In this document: in pieces, positions 34,246 to 46,170 of the stretch
How positions within the stretch are numbered: position 1 is the first letter of the stretch
Layout: every line of letters begins with the position of its first letter
Source: Stomorhina lunata
Taxonomy: Eukaryota > Arthropoda > Insecta > Diptera > Rhiniidae
Assembly (NCBI GenBank): GCA_933228675.1
Contig: OW121743.1
Span: 18,807,151 to 18,871,150, forward strand
Length of the DNA: 64,000 bases
Direction: 5' to 3'
Translations under genes and position numbers: made by a program
The notes under the pieces: generated by a model
The model's input: the letters and a program-made list of their open reading frames with translations, nothing else
Databases searched by the model: none
What the model was told of the DNA's origin: nothing

Positions 34246-35269
34246 ATGGCCTCGCGGAAAGAAATTTCAACTGATGTGAGAAATTTAGTTGTAAAATATA
34301 GAGATGATAATAAATCGTTTGGGGAAATACCAAAGCTGTTGAATTTAAGTAAAGCAACAGTTCAAACTATATTCAATAATTTTAAAAACACTGGTTCTAT
34401 TGAAAATAAACCGCGCAGTGGTCGCCCTAAAAAGCTCAGTCGCAGAGTTGTCAGCTTTATAATAAAAGAAGTGGACAAACATCCGAAAGTCAATGCCACA
34501 ACTCTGGCCCAAGAGCTAGCAGTAAGATCCGATACGGTTGTGCATCCACGAACTTTTTAAAGAACCCCAAATAATAATGGTTTCTACAGCAGAACTTCAC
34601 GGAAAAAACCCCTTATAAGTGAAAAACAGAAAGCTTCGCTTGGAATTCGCCAAAATGCTTATTGAAAAAGGATTTGACTTCTGGAAACGACTTCTATTTA
34701 CAGATGAGTCAAAATATAATATTTTTGGAAGTGATGGAAGAGAAAATGTTTGGAGAAAAGCTAATACAGCGATGAATCCGAAACACTTAGTATCTACTGT
34801 TAAGCACGGTGGTGGCAACGTGATGGTTTGGGGTGCTGTCGCTGCATCTGGTGTAGGAAACCTAGTATTTATTGAAGGTAACATGGATTGTTACAAATAT
34901 AAGTCTATTTTAGAACAAAATCTGGAAGCATCGGTCAATAAATTAAATCTTGGTCAGAGTTGGATTTTCCAGCAAGACAATAACCCAAAACATACCACAC
35001 AGATTGTAAAGGAATGGCTGCTTTATTATGGCTCACGCCAGTTGCACACATCACCTCAAAGTCCGGACCTAAATATCATTGAACACGTTAGGGAGATTTT
35101 GTTGCGTAGAATCAGGAAAAATCATATTGCTAGTGCTCCAATGCTGAAGAAGATGCTGCAAGAAGAATGGCTAAGAATTACGCCGATTGAACTGGAAAAT
35201 TTAATTGCTTCAATGCCACGACGCCTGCAAGCCGTTATAGATGCCAACGGCGGCCCAACCAAATACTAA
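34246..35269 (+). pseudogene. Tc1-like transposase (DD34E), frameshifted
   Basis: The first part, MASRKEISTDVRNLVVKYRD onward, contains the paired HTH domain and a GRPR-like hook (RSGRPKK). It stops at 34560. The second frame, from about 34619 (KNRKLRLEFAKMLIEKG), holds FTDESKYNIFGSDGR (Asp 1), FQQDNNPKHTT (Asp 2) and SPDLNIIEHVREILLRRI (Glu), with 34 residues between Asp 2 and Glu. It ends NGGPTKY. One or two frameshifts around 34555-34620 break it. Otherwise the domain order and length match Tc1 transposases of about 340 residues. Confidence 0.9.
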
Positions 35270-35507
35270 ATTTGGAAATAAATATATTATTTAATATTTA
35301 AATGAAGTTTTTTATGATAGCTTACATGCCGTATGTAGACTTTTGTCAACGCTATTTTTTAGTTTTTTGTAAATAGTTACTTTTTTTTTTTTTGTTAATA
35401 AAAACAGATTTCAAACAAACATGCATCATTATTTTTCTTTATAATGTTTTTGGTCACGTCAGGTGGACGAAATGGTGGTCATATGTAGACATTTGTCGGC
35501 CACTGTA

Positions 35508-36470
35508 GCTCCAAAACATGCATTTTGAACTCATTAACCGTTTGATCATATAACGCAAAAATTTGCATCTAATAAATTTCTTTATATGTTGACAACACTT
35601 AACAAAAACCGTTGAATGAATCTTTTTCTAAGCAAACATTACTGTTACACACAATTTAGCACTTCCTCATTTCGCGTTTTTGTTTTTTTTTTTTTTGCCC
35701 CAAAACATTTAATAAGTTTTCGTCAAGAATATTTACTTAATAAATATTTATTTACTATTTAAAGATAACACTTCTTCCATTTTTTTTGCAATATCTAAAA
35801 TACAAACAAAAGCTTTGTTTGCTAAAAAAAAAAATTCTAACAATTGTCTACAAATGAAAATAAAAAGAGCGTAACTTCCTCTAGTTATCGATTTTTTGTG
35901 TTTTAAGTGTTATTATTATTGTTGTTGTTGCTATTGCTGCTGTTTACAGTAATTACTCTGAGTGTGAGAGTTTGTATCACAAACAATCTCACACACTCAT
36001 GTAGTTTAACACTTGACAAAAGAAAAAAAAAACAACGAAGTGATAACAGTAATAAAATACAGCAAAAACAACAACATAAACTAGAAAGAAAAATAAAAAC
36101 AAAGAATATCGCAATGAGTGTTTTTGCTAAAATACTAAAGATAAAAGCTACAACAATAGAAAAAAAAAAACTACAATTAAATGAATGACCTGTCTGTCTA
36201 TCTATATGTCACTTCTGTTTGTCAATAAAAATTCATGTGTGTGTTGGTATCATCGATATCAATTCTATATTTATTGTTGTTGTTTTTTAATCAAAGAACG
36301 AACATCAACAACAACAGCAATAACTATTGAAAAACATGAAGTTTATAAATTATTCTAAAACCCGGGAATATTTTGTGTTTGATGTTTGCATTACGAATTG
36401 AAACATTTAACGAGTGGTTACACTAAAAGAAATTATAGCATGAAAAAGTCTTAATCATTAATGAATCGAT
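35508..36470. other. No recognisable feature
   Basis: AT-rich sequence with a GTTGTTGTTGCTATTGCTGC run near 35918 and poly-A/CAA runs. It resembles insect UTR or intron DNA. No ORF is supported. Confidence 0.4.
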
Positions 36471-36540
36471 TTTTATACCCACCATCAAAAAGAATGGGGG
36501 GTATATTGAGATTGTCATTCCGTTTGTAATTTCCTTAATA

Positions 36541-37839
36541 AAGAGTGCTCTAAATAAAATTTGTAGTTGGATTTTCTTAAATAAAAATCAAACCTTTTAA
36601 TATAAAAACTCTACAAAATACGCAAATATAATGACATATTATACAAAATCATTTAGCATTAAAATGTTTACTTAGTACTCGGGTTTTGCAAAATTATCGA
36701 CATTTTTCGGAAACCCTCCCATTAAAGATTTTACAGTTGCTTCTGATACCTTTTTGGAGCATGTGTTCCACCTGCGCTTAAAATCGGACATGTTCTTGGA
36801 AATCTTTCCTGTGTTCTTCAATTCCTTTTTTACCAGAGCCCAATACCTTTCCACAGGCCGAAGTTCTGGACAGTTAGGTGGATTTGCCTCTCGTGGTACA
36901 AAAATGACATTATTCTTTGAGTACCACTCAAGTGCCTTTTTTCCATAATGGCATGATGCCAAATCGGGCCAAAAAAATTTAGTCACTCTGTGCTCTCTTA
37001 AAAAGGGTAACAACCGTTTTTGTAGGCACTCCTTTATATAAATTTCTGTGTTTATTGTGCCAGATACCACAAATACTTTACTTCTTTTGCCACAACTGCA
37101 AATAGCTTGCCACACGAGAAACTTCTTAGGGAATTTTGTTTGTTTTTTTTTTGTGCGAAACTCTTGCCGAACATTGCCCCGTTTATCAGCAACATAAAAA
37201 TCTTGACCAGGAAGTTGAGAAAAGTCTGCCAGTACGTATGTTTCATCATCCATCACACAACAGGTGTATTTTTTTATAAAATCAGACTTTAATTTTTTCG
37301 CTCGTTTTTTTGCTTCTAAGTTCTTTATAGCATTGCGATCTGGAACCTTTTGGACTTTGTATGTCTTCAGTCCAGCATAAGCTTTGACTCTATGTGCAAA
37401 ATTCGTAGAACATTTCACCGTACGAGCTGCTTTTCTTAAAGAAGTGTTAGACGCTCTTCGAAAGAGTCGCTCGACTTCTTTTGCCTTACCAATATCTGTA
37501 GGACCTTTTTTCCTCCCTGATCCAGGTTTTTTTTCAATGCTCAGGTTTTCCTTATACCGTCTGATGGCACTAGAAACCGTTCGAGGGTCAACTTTCAAAT
37601 TTTTAGCTATTTTTTAAAAGTCCATGACGGATTTTTTTGAAAAGTTTTAATTATATTTTCACGAACTTTTTTTTCGCAGTCCATTTTGATTGAAATAACT
37701 ATTGAAAATTAATAATTTCTAAAATAATAGTATCTGACATATCTATAGAAACTAACTTGATCAAAAAATAAATTATTTCTTGCACTATGGATAAATTTTG
37801 TCTGAAATAGTAAATGCATATTTTTTTTAGAACACTCTT
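36541..37839 (-). mobile_element. DD37E Tc1/mariner-superfamily transposon
   Basis: Termini AAGAGTGCTCTAAATAAAAT (left) and the complement AAGAGTGTTCTAAAAAAAAT (right) form inverted repeats. TA flanks at 36539-36540 and 37840-37841. The 1299-bp element carries one transposase gene on the minus strand and sits inside a DINE-like element. Confidence 0.85.
36672..37684 (-). pseudogene. DD37E transposase, nearly intact
   Basis: The likely start is the ATG at 37684 (MDCEKKVRENIIKTFQKNPS). The frame breaks once, in a poly-A run near 37612 within WTFKK, then continues open from VDPRTVSSAIRRYKENL through a second HTH (TSLRKAARTVKCSTNFAHRV) to the C-terminal AKPEY. Catalytic blocks are CCVMDDETYV (Asp), FFWPDLASCHYG (Asp) and CPELRPVERYWALVKKEL (Glu). 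Thirty-seven residues separate the second Asp and Glu. This DD37E spacing is known from a mosquito Tc1/mariner group. A single-base homopolymer slip is the only visible lesion. Confidence 0.85.
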
Positions 37840-38235
37840 TATTGGCTCAAAAATCAAAATTGAATTATATTCTAAATTCTAAGACGATTGAGCGATGTCC
37901 GTCTGTCGGCACGATAAAACCTTAAAGAAAGGATATAGGTCACTGAAATTTGGTATAAATATTCTTCATTTCTTGGAAAATTGAATTGGTATTGAACTCG
38001 GTTCACATTTGACCATAGCTCCCGTATAACTTCGTCTAGGCTAAATGCTTATTTGCTAATAAATGACAAATAAAAGATAATTTATGTCCGTCAGATAAAA
38101 GCGCGATAGCGCCTTAACGAAAAGAGCTAGAGGAACAAAATTTTACAAAACTATTTTCGATATCTTGAAAAAGTTGAATGGAATGAAAATTGAAAATGGA
38201 CGAAATCAGTTCACATTTAGTTAGATCTCCCATAT

Positions 38236-40000
38236 AAACCCGATCCGGGAAACGGCGCAGATACCACGGGCAAAGTGCGTCCCAGAATATCAATGTCATC
38301 GGCAAACGCGCGAGTAGCATATGATTTCTATTGAAAATTGTACCAGTTGTATTTATTGCTGCATCTCTCAAGATTTTCTCTAACCCAAAATTGAAGATAT
38401 CACATGATAGACTATCATCTTGCCTGAATCCCCGTTTAGTTACAGATGATGTTGTCTGTGCGGATGACACTTTCCTACATAGCTTTATTAGCTTCGTAGG
38501 GATGCCGAACTCTGACATTGCTTCAAGCACCTTCTTCCGTATCGGGCTGTCAAAAGCTGCTTTGTATTAAACTAAGAGATGATACGTAACAATTTGTTTC
38601 TCTTGGGTCTTCTTCAGGATTTGACGTAGAGTAAAGATCTGTTCAGTGGTTGATTTACCTGGTCTAAAGCCACATTGGTATGTCCCAATTATTTAGTTAA
38701 TTTTGGGCTTAAGCCCAGTATGGTCGATAGAATCTTATATGCAATTAAAATTATATGTGCAATAATTTGCACATATAATTTTATCTCTTCTTTTTGTGCA
38801 CTGGACAAAGGACACTGACATTCCTATCGTCTGGCATGCGCTCCTCTGACCATATAGCTTCTATAAGTTGGGACATACGCCTTACCAACTCATCACCTCC
38901 GGCCTTAAAAAGTCCTGCTCGCAAACCATCGGCACCCGCAGCTTTGTTATTTTTTAGTCGAGTTATTGCAATTCTAACCTCATTTTGGTTTGGTGGTGGC
39001 CATATAACGCCGTCATCATTGATTCGTTCAGGTGTGTCATCTTGGTCGCTTTCATTTGATACCAACAATTTGCAAAAGTGGTCCTTCCATAGTTTCAGTA
39101 TCTGTTACCAGGTTTTCTTTGTAACACATTTTAATAGAAATACGCATACGAAATTCCTTCAACGTAACAAAAATTAAACCCTTCTCCTCCCTAAAAGCGT
39201 TAGGTAATATGTGAACAGCCCCATATCTCAATTTCCTCGAACAGACGTCCATCCATTTCTACCTTTTTTCTTCGAAATAGGCGGTTTTCTTCCCTCCTTC
39301 TCTCTAGATATATTTCTAGACTTCAACAAGTAACTACTGACTGCAGAGTTGCCCTATAGGCTGCATTTTTCGCAGCAGTGGCTTCGCGGCACTCCTCGTC
39401 ATACCAAGAGTTTTTAGGAAGAGGGTTTTGGAACCCTAATACAGTTTTTGCATGGAGTTGGCAATATGTTGCCACAGAGCGCTGGTGTCGCTGGAAATAG
39501 AAATATCTCCGAGTAATTGAGCTGTTCGTTGCGAGTAATCGGTGGCAATTTGATGGGATTGTAGCTTGGTGATGTTCAATTTTCTTTGCGCTTCCGTCTG
39601 CATGAGTTTTGGAACCCTAATACAGTTTTCGTGGAGTTGACAATATATTGCCATAGAACGATGGTGTCGTTGGAACTAGAAATATTTTTTCCGAGTAATT
39701 CACTGCGAGTATTCGGTGGCAATTTGATGGGTTTGTAGCTTGGTGATGTTAAATTTTCTTTGCGCTTGAGAACACTCAGGCGTGTTCTCACCTTGCCTGC
39801 AACAAGATAATGATCGGAGTCCCGAATTGTACGCATATTCAATACTTTTCTCAACAATAACTTTCAGGAAAAAACAAAATTTTTGCAGAAAATTTCTTTT
39901 ATCTCGAAAACTGATATGTAGGCTTGAAAAGTGATGTTTAGCGATACACTCAGGCGTGGCTCCCCGAATTGTACGCACATCCAATACTTTTCTCAACAAT
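38236..40000 (-). pseudogene. LINE family B, endonuclease end to RT, rearranged
   Basis: Read on the minus strand from 40000: RKVLDVRTIRG (endonuclease tail), SDHYLVAGKVRTRLSVLKRK near 39800, LNITKLQSHQIATDYSQRTA, the linker WQHIANSMQKL, RT fingers ITRLKNNKAAGADGLRAGLF and SVLCPVHKK near 38800, YQCGFRPGKSTTEQIFTL near 38670, YKAAFDSPI, and FADDIDILG near 38300. Frameshifts and stops are frequent. The segment containing YSQ...W.HI(A/V)NS is present two to three times in tandem (39430-39780), and RKVL.(V/M)RTIR occurs twice. It is related to the fragment at 29.5-30.2 kb. Confidence 0.75.
38746..38783. repeat. Perfect 17-bp inverted repeat, 4-nt loop, inside LINE B RT
   Basis: TAAAATTATATGTGCAA, then TAAT, then the exact complement. 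One arm fits the RT coding sequence (DKIICANY in the family consensus position); the other replaces the expected RGISLL-type residues. Confidence 0.85.
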
Positions 40001-40720
40001 AATATATTAAGGGACTTTTATGACAAAACTAAATTTTTGCACAGTTTTTCTAGAAAATTTTCCTTATCTCGAAAACTGATCGATGTGAGAGTTATTAATA
40101 TTGTGTAGGCTTGAAAAGTAAACACTTAAAGCTTTCATTTGAGCGAACATCTTTTAAGATAACAAAGATCTTCTTACAATTGGTCCATAAATGACAGACA
40201 TATTTTTTTTTTGAGTTTTTCCACAAAAATGTTATTAACTGGAAAACTGATCGATGTAAGGAATATTAATATTATGTAGGCTTTAAAAGTGAACACTTTA
40301 AGCTTTCAGTTGAGCGAATATCTTTTAAGATAACAAAGATCTTCTTACAATCGGTCCATGAATAACAGAGATATATTGAAATTTTTTTCTGAGTTTTTCC
40401 ACAAAAATGTTCTTATCTTGAAAACTGATCGATGTAAGGGTTTTTAAGTATCGAACACTTCAAGCTTTCATTTGAGCGAATATCTTCTTACAAACCGTTC
40501 ATAAATAGCGGAGATATATTGAAAATTTTCCTGAGTTTTTCCACAAAAATGTCCTTATCTAGAAAACTTATCGATGTAAGGGATTATTAATATTAAGTAG
40601 GCTTAAGTTGCGAACCCTTCAAGCTTTCTTTTGATATAAATAACCAGCAAATATCTTCAAAGATAACAAAAATCTAAAGATTTTTTCTATCGGTTCATAA
40701 ATGACAAGAAATATGTGTAT
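39840..40720. repeat. ~170-bp tandem repeat, about five units
   Basis: The anchor GAAAACTGATCGATGTAAG or a close variant is at 39906, 40071, 40242, 40420 and 40562. Units share TTTTTCCACAAAAATGT, TAGGCTTGAAAAGTGAACAC, AGCTTTCATTTGAGCGAATA and ATCTTCTTACAATCGGTCCA. The first units are interleaved with the 5' part of LINE B. Confidence 0.8.
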
Positions 40721-40800
40721 TGGAATTGTTTGGTAGGTTATTCCATTCTATATCACGAAGTGCTTTAAAAACTTGTGGCAGCTTTAAAATTAACATTAAT

Positions 40801-41990
40801 GGAGTTGCCAGGTGGAGTACAAGACCGTAAGAGCAACTATGTTAAATTTGGAGTTGCCAGGTGTAGTAAAAAAATAACAATGTAAACGTTTAAGGAGTGT
40901 TAATGCTAAGTAAATGCCAAAAAATGAAAGCTTCATTCATGTGATTTCATCATTTGACAGAAAATTTACTTCCTAACCTCAAATTTGCCTACCCTGTACA
41001 AAGCAACCTTTTAAATTCTTTAAACACAAGTTCAATAGGTTTTCAAAAAACCAACTTACCAAAAATTCAATATCTTAGACCTAAAATTTAAAAGCAATTC
41101 ATAAAATTGAAAAGAAAGCCCAAAAAGATTAAGATTAATGGAAATTTCTTAAAAATCTCGACATTTAAAAAACAATTACTTACAAAAAAAGAAAAAGAAA
41201 CGTGTTAAATCCCTAAAAAAAACCATTAAATTAAAAAAAAAATATTTCTCAATTACAAGAAATGTTAATTTAACAAAATTTCAAACACAAAATATGTAAA
41301 TTTTATCAAATATTCATATATTTTTTCCAACATTTCTTTGTTTTCTTCATAACAAAATCTCAAACTAATCTATCATATTATTTATTTTGAAATTACTGGG
41401 TATTATCGTGTTGATTTTTTTCTTGTACTTCAATTAATTCCCAGCTTTTCAAGCCTAAGAGTGTTGAAGATGTAAAATATTTTCTTAAGATTTTCATAAT
41501 CATACACTTGAAAATTTTCAAGTATTACTTATTTTTATCTATTTGATGCCTCCTCTGTTGCCTGAGCGCTGCAGCTCATTATTATAGTCAACAATCTGGG
41601 TAAACATGGTTGATGCATTTTTTTATGGTTTTAATGTTAATTTTTTGATTTTTTGTTTTGTTTAATATTATTAACGGTTTATTAACAAAGATTTGTTATG
41701 GCTCTGAAACAGCAGCGACTGCATTTGGCAACAAAAAAAAAAGTCCAAAGTAAATATTTGGGTTTCATAAATAAATTTATTTAAAACAGACAATGAAAAG
41801 AAAGACAAATAATCACAGTGGTTTGAATTTTCTTAGAAAATTTAATTTAATTAACAATTATTTGTTTAAATTGACATTTTATCTGAATTTTAAACAAAAC
41901 TTTCAACTAAGCGTTTACACTATTTTTGTTACTTCATCTGGCAACTCCAAATTAAACAGAGTTACTCTTACTGCTTACCTGGCAATTCCA
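40801..41990. repeat. Inverted repeat pair with GGAGTTGCCAGGTG arms (possible MITE)
   Basis: The left arm at 40801-40892 and right arm at 41909-41990 are diverged inverted copies sharing GTAAGAG.AACT, AATTTGGAGTTGCCAG and TGTAAACG. Each arm contains two GTTGCCAGG-type motifs. The roughly 1-kb spacer is AT-rich with no ORF. I could not define a target duplication. Confidence 0.55.
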
Positions 41991-42233
41991 TATTTAACAG
42001 AATTGCTATATAAATTGGCTGTTTGAAAAACTAAACGAAAACAACGAATTTTTCTCAAAAAAACTTGCCTGATGTTTTTCAAACGATTAAAAAAAATATA
42101 GTCACCGTCAAATCCCTGCGTTACCAAACGATTTCGTGACTACAATTGGCTAATGTTGACATATATAAGCTTCGCTTTCAGCAAGACGAAGGCTTTGAAA
42201 GAATAAATAAACGACCTATTCCTGCAGAAATTT
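41991..42233. other. No recognisable feature
   Basis: A short spacer before the satellite; nothing supported. Confidence 0.35.
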
Positions 42234-45200
42234 AAACTAGAACTGAACTTGAACAAGAACTGGGCCTAGAACTAAACTAGAACTAAACTTAAAACTGAAT
42301 CTAGAACTAAACTTAGAACTGAACCTAGAACTAGAACTAAACTTAGAACTGAACCTAGAACTAGAACTAAACTTAGAACTAAACCTAGAACTAGAACTAA
42401 ACTTAGAACTGAACTAGAATTGAACTAGAACTGAACTAGAACTGAACCTAGTACTGAACTAGAACTGAACTAGAACTGAACTAGAACTGAACTAGAACTG
42501 AACTAGAACTGAACTAGAACTGAACTAGAACTGAACTAGAACTGAACTAGAACTGAACTAGAAATGAACTAGAACTGAACTAGAACTGAACTAGAACTGA
42601 ACTAGAACTGAACTAGAACTGAACTAGAACTGAACTAGAACTGAACTAGAACTGAACTAGAACTGAACTAGAACTGAACTAGAACTGAACTAGAACTGAA
42701 CTAGAACTGAACTAGAACTGAACTAGAACTGAACTAGAACTGAACTAGAACTGAACTAGAACTGAACTAGAACTGAACTAGAACTGAACTAGAACTGAAC
42801 TAGAACTGAACTGGAACTGAACTAGAACTGAACTAGAACTGAACTAGAACTGAACTAGAACTGAACTAGAACTGAACTAGAACTGAACTAGAACTGAACT
42901 AGAACTGAACTAGAACTGAACTAGAACTGAACTAGAACTGAACTAGAACTGAACTAGAACTGAACTAGAACTGAACTAGAACTGAACTAGAACTGAACTA
43001 GAACTGAACTAGAACTGAACTAGAACTGAACTAGAACTGAACTAGAACTGAACTAGAACTGAACTAGAACTGAACTAGAACTGAACTAGAACTGAACTAG
43101 AACTGAACTAGAACTGAACTAGAACTGAACTAGAACTGAACTAGAACTGAACTAGAACTGAACTAGAACTGAACTAGAACTGAACTAGAACTGAACTAGA
43201 ACTGAACTAGAACTGAACTAGAACTGAACTAGAACTGAACTAGAACTGAACTAGAACTGAACTAGAACTGAACTAGAACTGAACTAGAACTGAACTAGAA
43301 CTGAACTAGAACTGAACTAGAACTGAACTAGAACTGAACTAGAACTGAACTAGAACTGAACTAGAACTGAACTAGAACTGAACTAGAACTGAACTAGAAC
43401 TGAACTAGAACTGAACTAGAACTGAACTAGAACTGAACTAGAACTGAACTAGAACTGAACTAGAACTGAACTAGAACTGAACTAGAACTGAACTAGAACT
43501 GAACTAGAACTGAACTAGAACTGAACTAGAACTGAACTAGAACTGAACTAGAACTGAACTAGAACTGAACTAGAACTGAACTAGAACTGAACTAGAACTG
43601 AACTAGAACTGAACTAGAACTGAACTAGAACTGAACTAGAACTGAACTAGAACTGAACTAGAACTGAACTAGAACTGAACTAGAACTGAACTAGAACTGA
43701 ACTAGAACTGAACTAGAACTGAACTAGAACTGAACTAGAACTGAACTAGAACTGAACTAGAACTGAACTAGAACTGAACTAGAACTGAACTAGAACTGAA
43801 CTAGAACTGAACTAGAACTGAACTAGAACTGAACTAGAACTGAACTAGAACTGAACTAGAACTGAACTAGAACTGAACTAGAACTGAACTAGAACTGAAC
43901 TAGAACTGAACTAGAACTGAACTAGAACTGAACTAGAACTGAACTAGAACTGAACTAGAACTGAACTAGAACTGAACTAGAACTGAACTAGAACTGAACT
44001 AGAACTGAACTAGAACTGAACTAGAACTGAACTAGAACTGAACTAGAACTGAACTAGAACTGAACTAGAACTGAACTAGAACTGAACTAGAACTGAACTA
44101 GAACTGAACTAGAACTGAACTAGAACTGAACTAGAACTGAACTAGAACTGAACTAGAACTGAACTAGAACTGAACTAGAACTGAACTAGAACTGAACTAG
44201 AACTGAACTAGAACTGAACTAGAACTGAACTAGAACTGAACTAGAACTGAACTAGAACTGAACTAGAACTGAACTAGAACTGAACTAGAACTGAACTAGA
44301 ACTGAACTAGAACTGAACTAGAACTGAACTAGAACTGAACTAGAACTGAACTAGAACTGAACTAGAACTGAACTAGAACTGAACTAGAACTGAACTAGAA
44401 CTGAACTAGAACTGAACTAGAACTGAACTAGAACTGAACTAGAACTGAACTAGAACTGAACTAGAACTGAACTAGAACTGAACTAGAACTGAACTAGAAC
44501 TGAACTAGAACTGAACTAGAACTGAACTAGAACTGAACTAGAACTGAACTAGAACTGAACTAGAACTGAACTAGAACTGAACTAGAACTGAACTAGAACT
44601 GAACTAGAACTGAACTAGAACTGAACTAGAACTGAACTAGAACTGAACTAGAACTGAACTAGAACTGAACTAGAACTGAACTAGAACTGAACTAGAACTG
44701 AACTAGAACTGAACTAGAACTGAACTAGAACTGAACTAGAACTGAACTAGAACTGAACTAGAACTGAACTGAACTAGAACTAGAACTGAACTGAACTGAA
44801 CTAGAACTAGAACTAGAACTGAACTGAACTGAACTGAACTGAACTAGAACTGAACTGAACTGAACTAGAACTGAACTGAACTAGAACTGAACTGAACTAG
44901 AACTGAACTGAACTGAACTAGAACTGAACTAGAACTGAACTAGAACTGAACTAGAACTGAACTAGAACTGAACTAGAACTGAACTAGAACTGAACTAGAA
45001 CTGAACTAGAACTGAACTAGAACTGAACTAGAACTGAACTAGAACTGAACTAGAACTGAACTAGAACTGAACTAGAACTGAACTAGAACTGAACTAGAAC
45101 TGAACTAGAACTGAACTAGAACTGAACTAGAACTGAACTAGAACTGAACTAGAACTGAACTAGAACTGAACTAGAACTGAACTAGAACTGAACTAGAACT

Positions 45201-46170
45201 GAACTAGAACTGAACTAGAACTGAACTAGAACTGAACTAGAACTGAACTAGAACTGAACTAGAACTGAACTAGAACTGAACTAGAACTGAACTAGAACTG
45301 AACTAGAACTGAACTAGAACTGAACTAGAACTGAACTAGAACTGAACTAGAACTGAACTAGAACTGAACTAGAACTGAACTAGAACTGAACTAGAACTGA
45401 ACTAGAACTGAACTAGAACTGAACTAGAACTGAACTAGAACTGAACTAGAACTGAACTAGAACTGAACTAGAACTGAACTAGAACTGAACTAGAACTGAA
45501 CTAGAACTGAACTAGAACTGAACTAGAACTGAACTAGAACTGAACTAGAACTGAACTAGAACTGAACTAGAACTGAACTAGAACTGAACTAGAACTGAAC
45601 TAGAACTGAACTAGAACTGAACTAGAACTGAACTAGAACTGAACTAGAACTGAACTAGAACTGAACTAGAACTGAACTAGAACTGAACTAGAACTGAACT
45701 AGAACTGAACTAGAACTGAACTAGAACTGAACTAGAACTGAACTAGAACTGAACTAGAACTGAACTAGAACTGAACTAGAACTGAACTAGAACTGAACTA
45801 GAACTGAACTAGAACTGAACTAGAACTGAACTAGAACTGAACTAGAACTGAACTAGAACTGAACTAGAACAGAACTAGAACTGAACTAGAACTGAACTAG
45901 AACTGAACTAGAACTGAACTAGAACTGAACTAGAACTGAACTAGAACTGAACTAGAACTGAACTAGAACTGAACTAGAACTGAACTAGAACTGAACTAGA
46001 ACTGAACTAGAACTGAACTAGAACTGAACTAGAACTGAATTAGAACTGAACTAGAACTGAACTCAACTAAAACTGAACTAGAAGTGAACTAGAACTAAAC
46101 TAGAACTGAACCTAGAACTGAACCAAAAACTGAACCCAGAACTAAACCGTGAAATGAATTAAACTAGAAA
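42234..46170 (+). repeat. 11-bp satellite array 2 (GAACTGAACTA)
   Basis: About 358 copies of the array 1 unit in the same orientation. The first 200 bp contain degenerate 12-13-bp variants (GAACCTAGAACTAAACTTA), the core is nearly perfect, and the last 120 bp decay again. At 44766-44925 the register breaks into runs of the 5-mer GAACT mixed with GAACTA. Confidence 0.97.

Larger units (their letters stand above)
31865..35505 (+). mobile_element. Tc1-like transposon (DD34E) carrying two nested insertions
   Basis: The left end CAGTGGCCGAAAAAAGTCTA and the right end (complement CAGTGGCCGACAAATGTCTA) form terminal inverted repeats of about 29 bp. TA flanks both ends. The transposase lies at 34246-35269. 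The 31964-34086 stretch is a DINE-like insertion, which in turn holds a DD41D element. Removing both leaves about 1.5 kb, the usual Tc1 size. Confidence 0.85.
36471..38235. mobile_element. DINE-like element, copy 4 (different subfamily), interrupted
   Basis: Starts TTTTATACCCACCATCA and GGGGGGTATATTGAGATTGT, followed by CATTCCGTTTGTAA. It resumes after the DD37E insertion with GACGATTGAGCGATG and TCCGTCTGTCGG, the DINE core. The 3' end merges into the LINE B fragment near 38235 and was not resolved. Confidence 0.5.

Noticed and set aside
35907..36188. 93-codon frame beginning with a leucine run
   Set aside because: The leucines come from a GTT/CTG trinucleotide run and the rest is Lys/Gln/Asn from AT-rich DNA; there is no start context or motif.
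41793..42026. 77-codon plus-strand frame
   Set aside because: It overlaps the right arm of the GTTGCCAG inverted repeat and AT-rich spacer, and shows no known motif.
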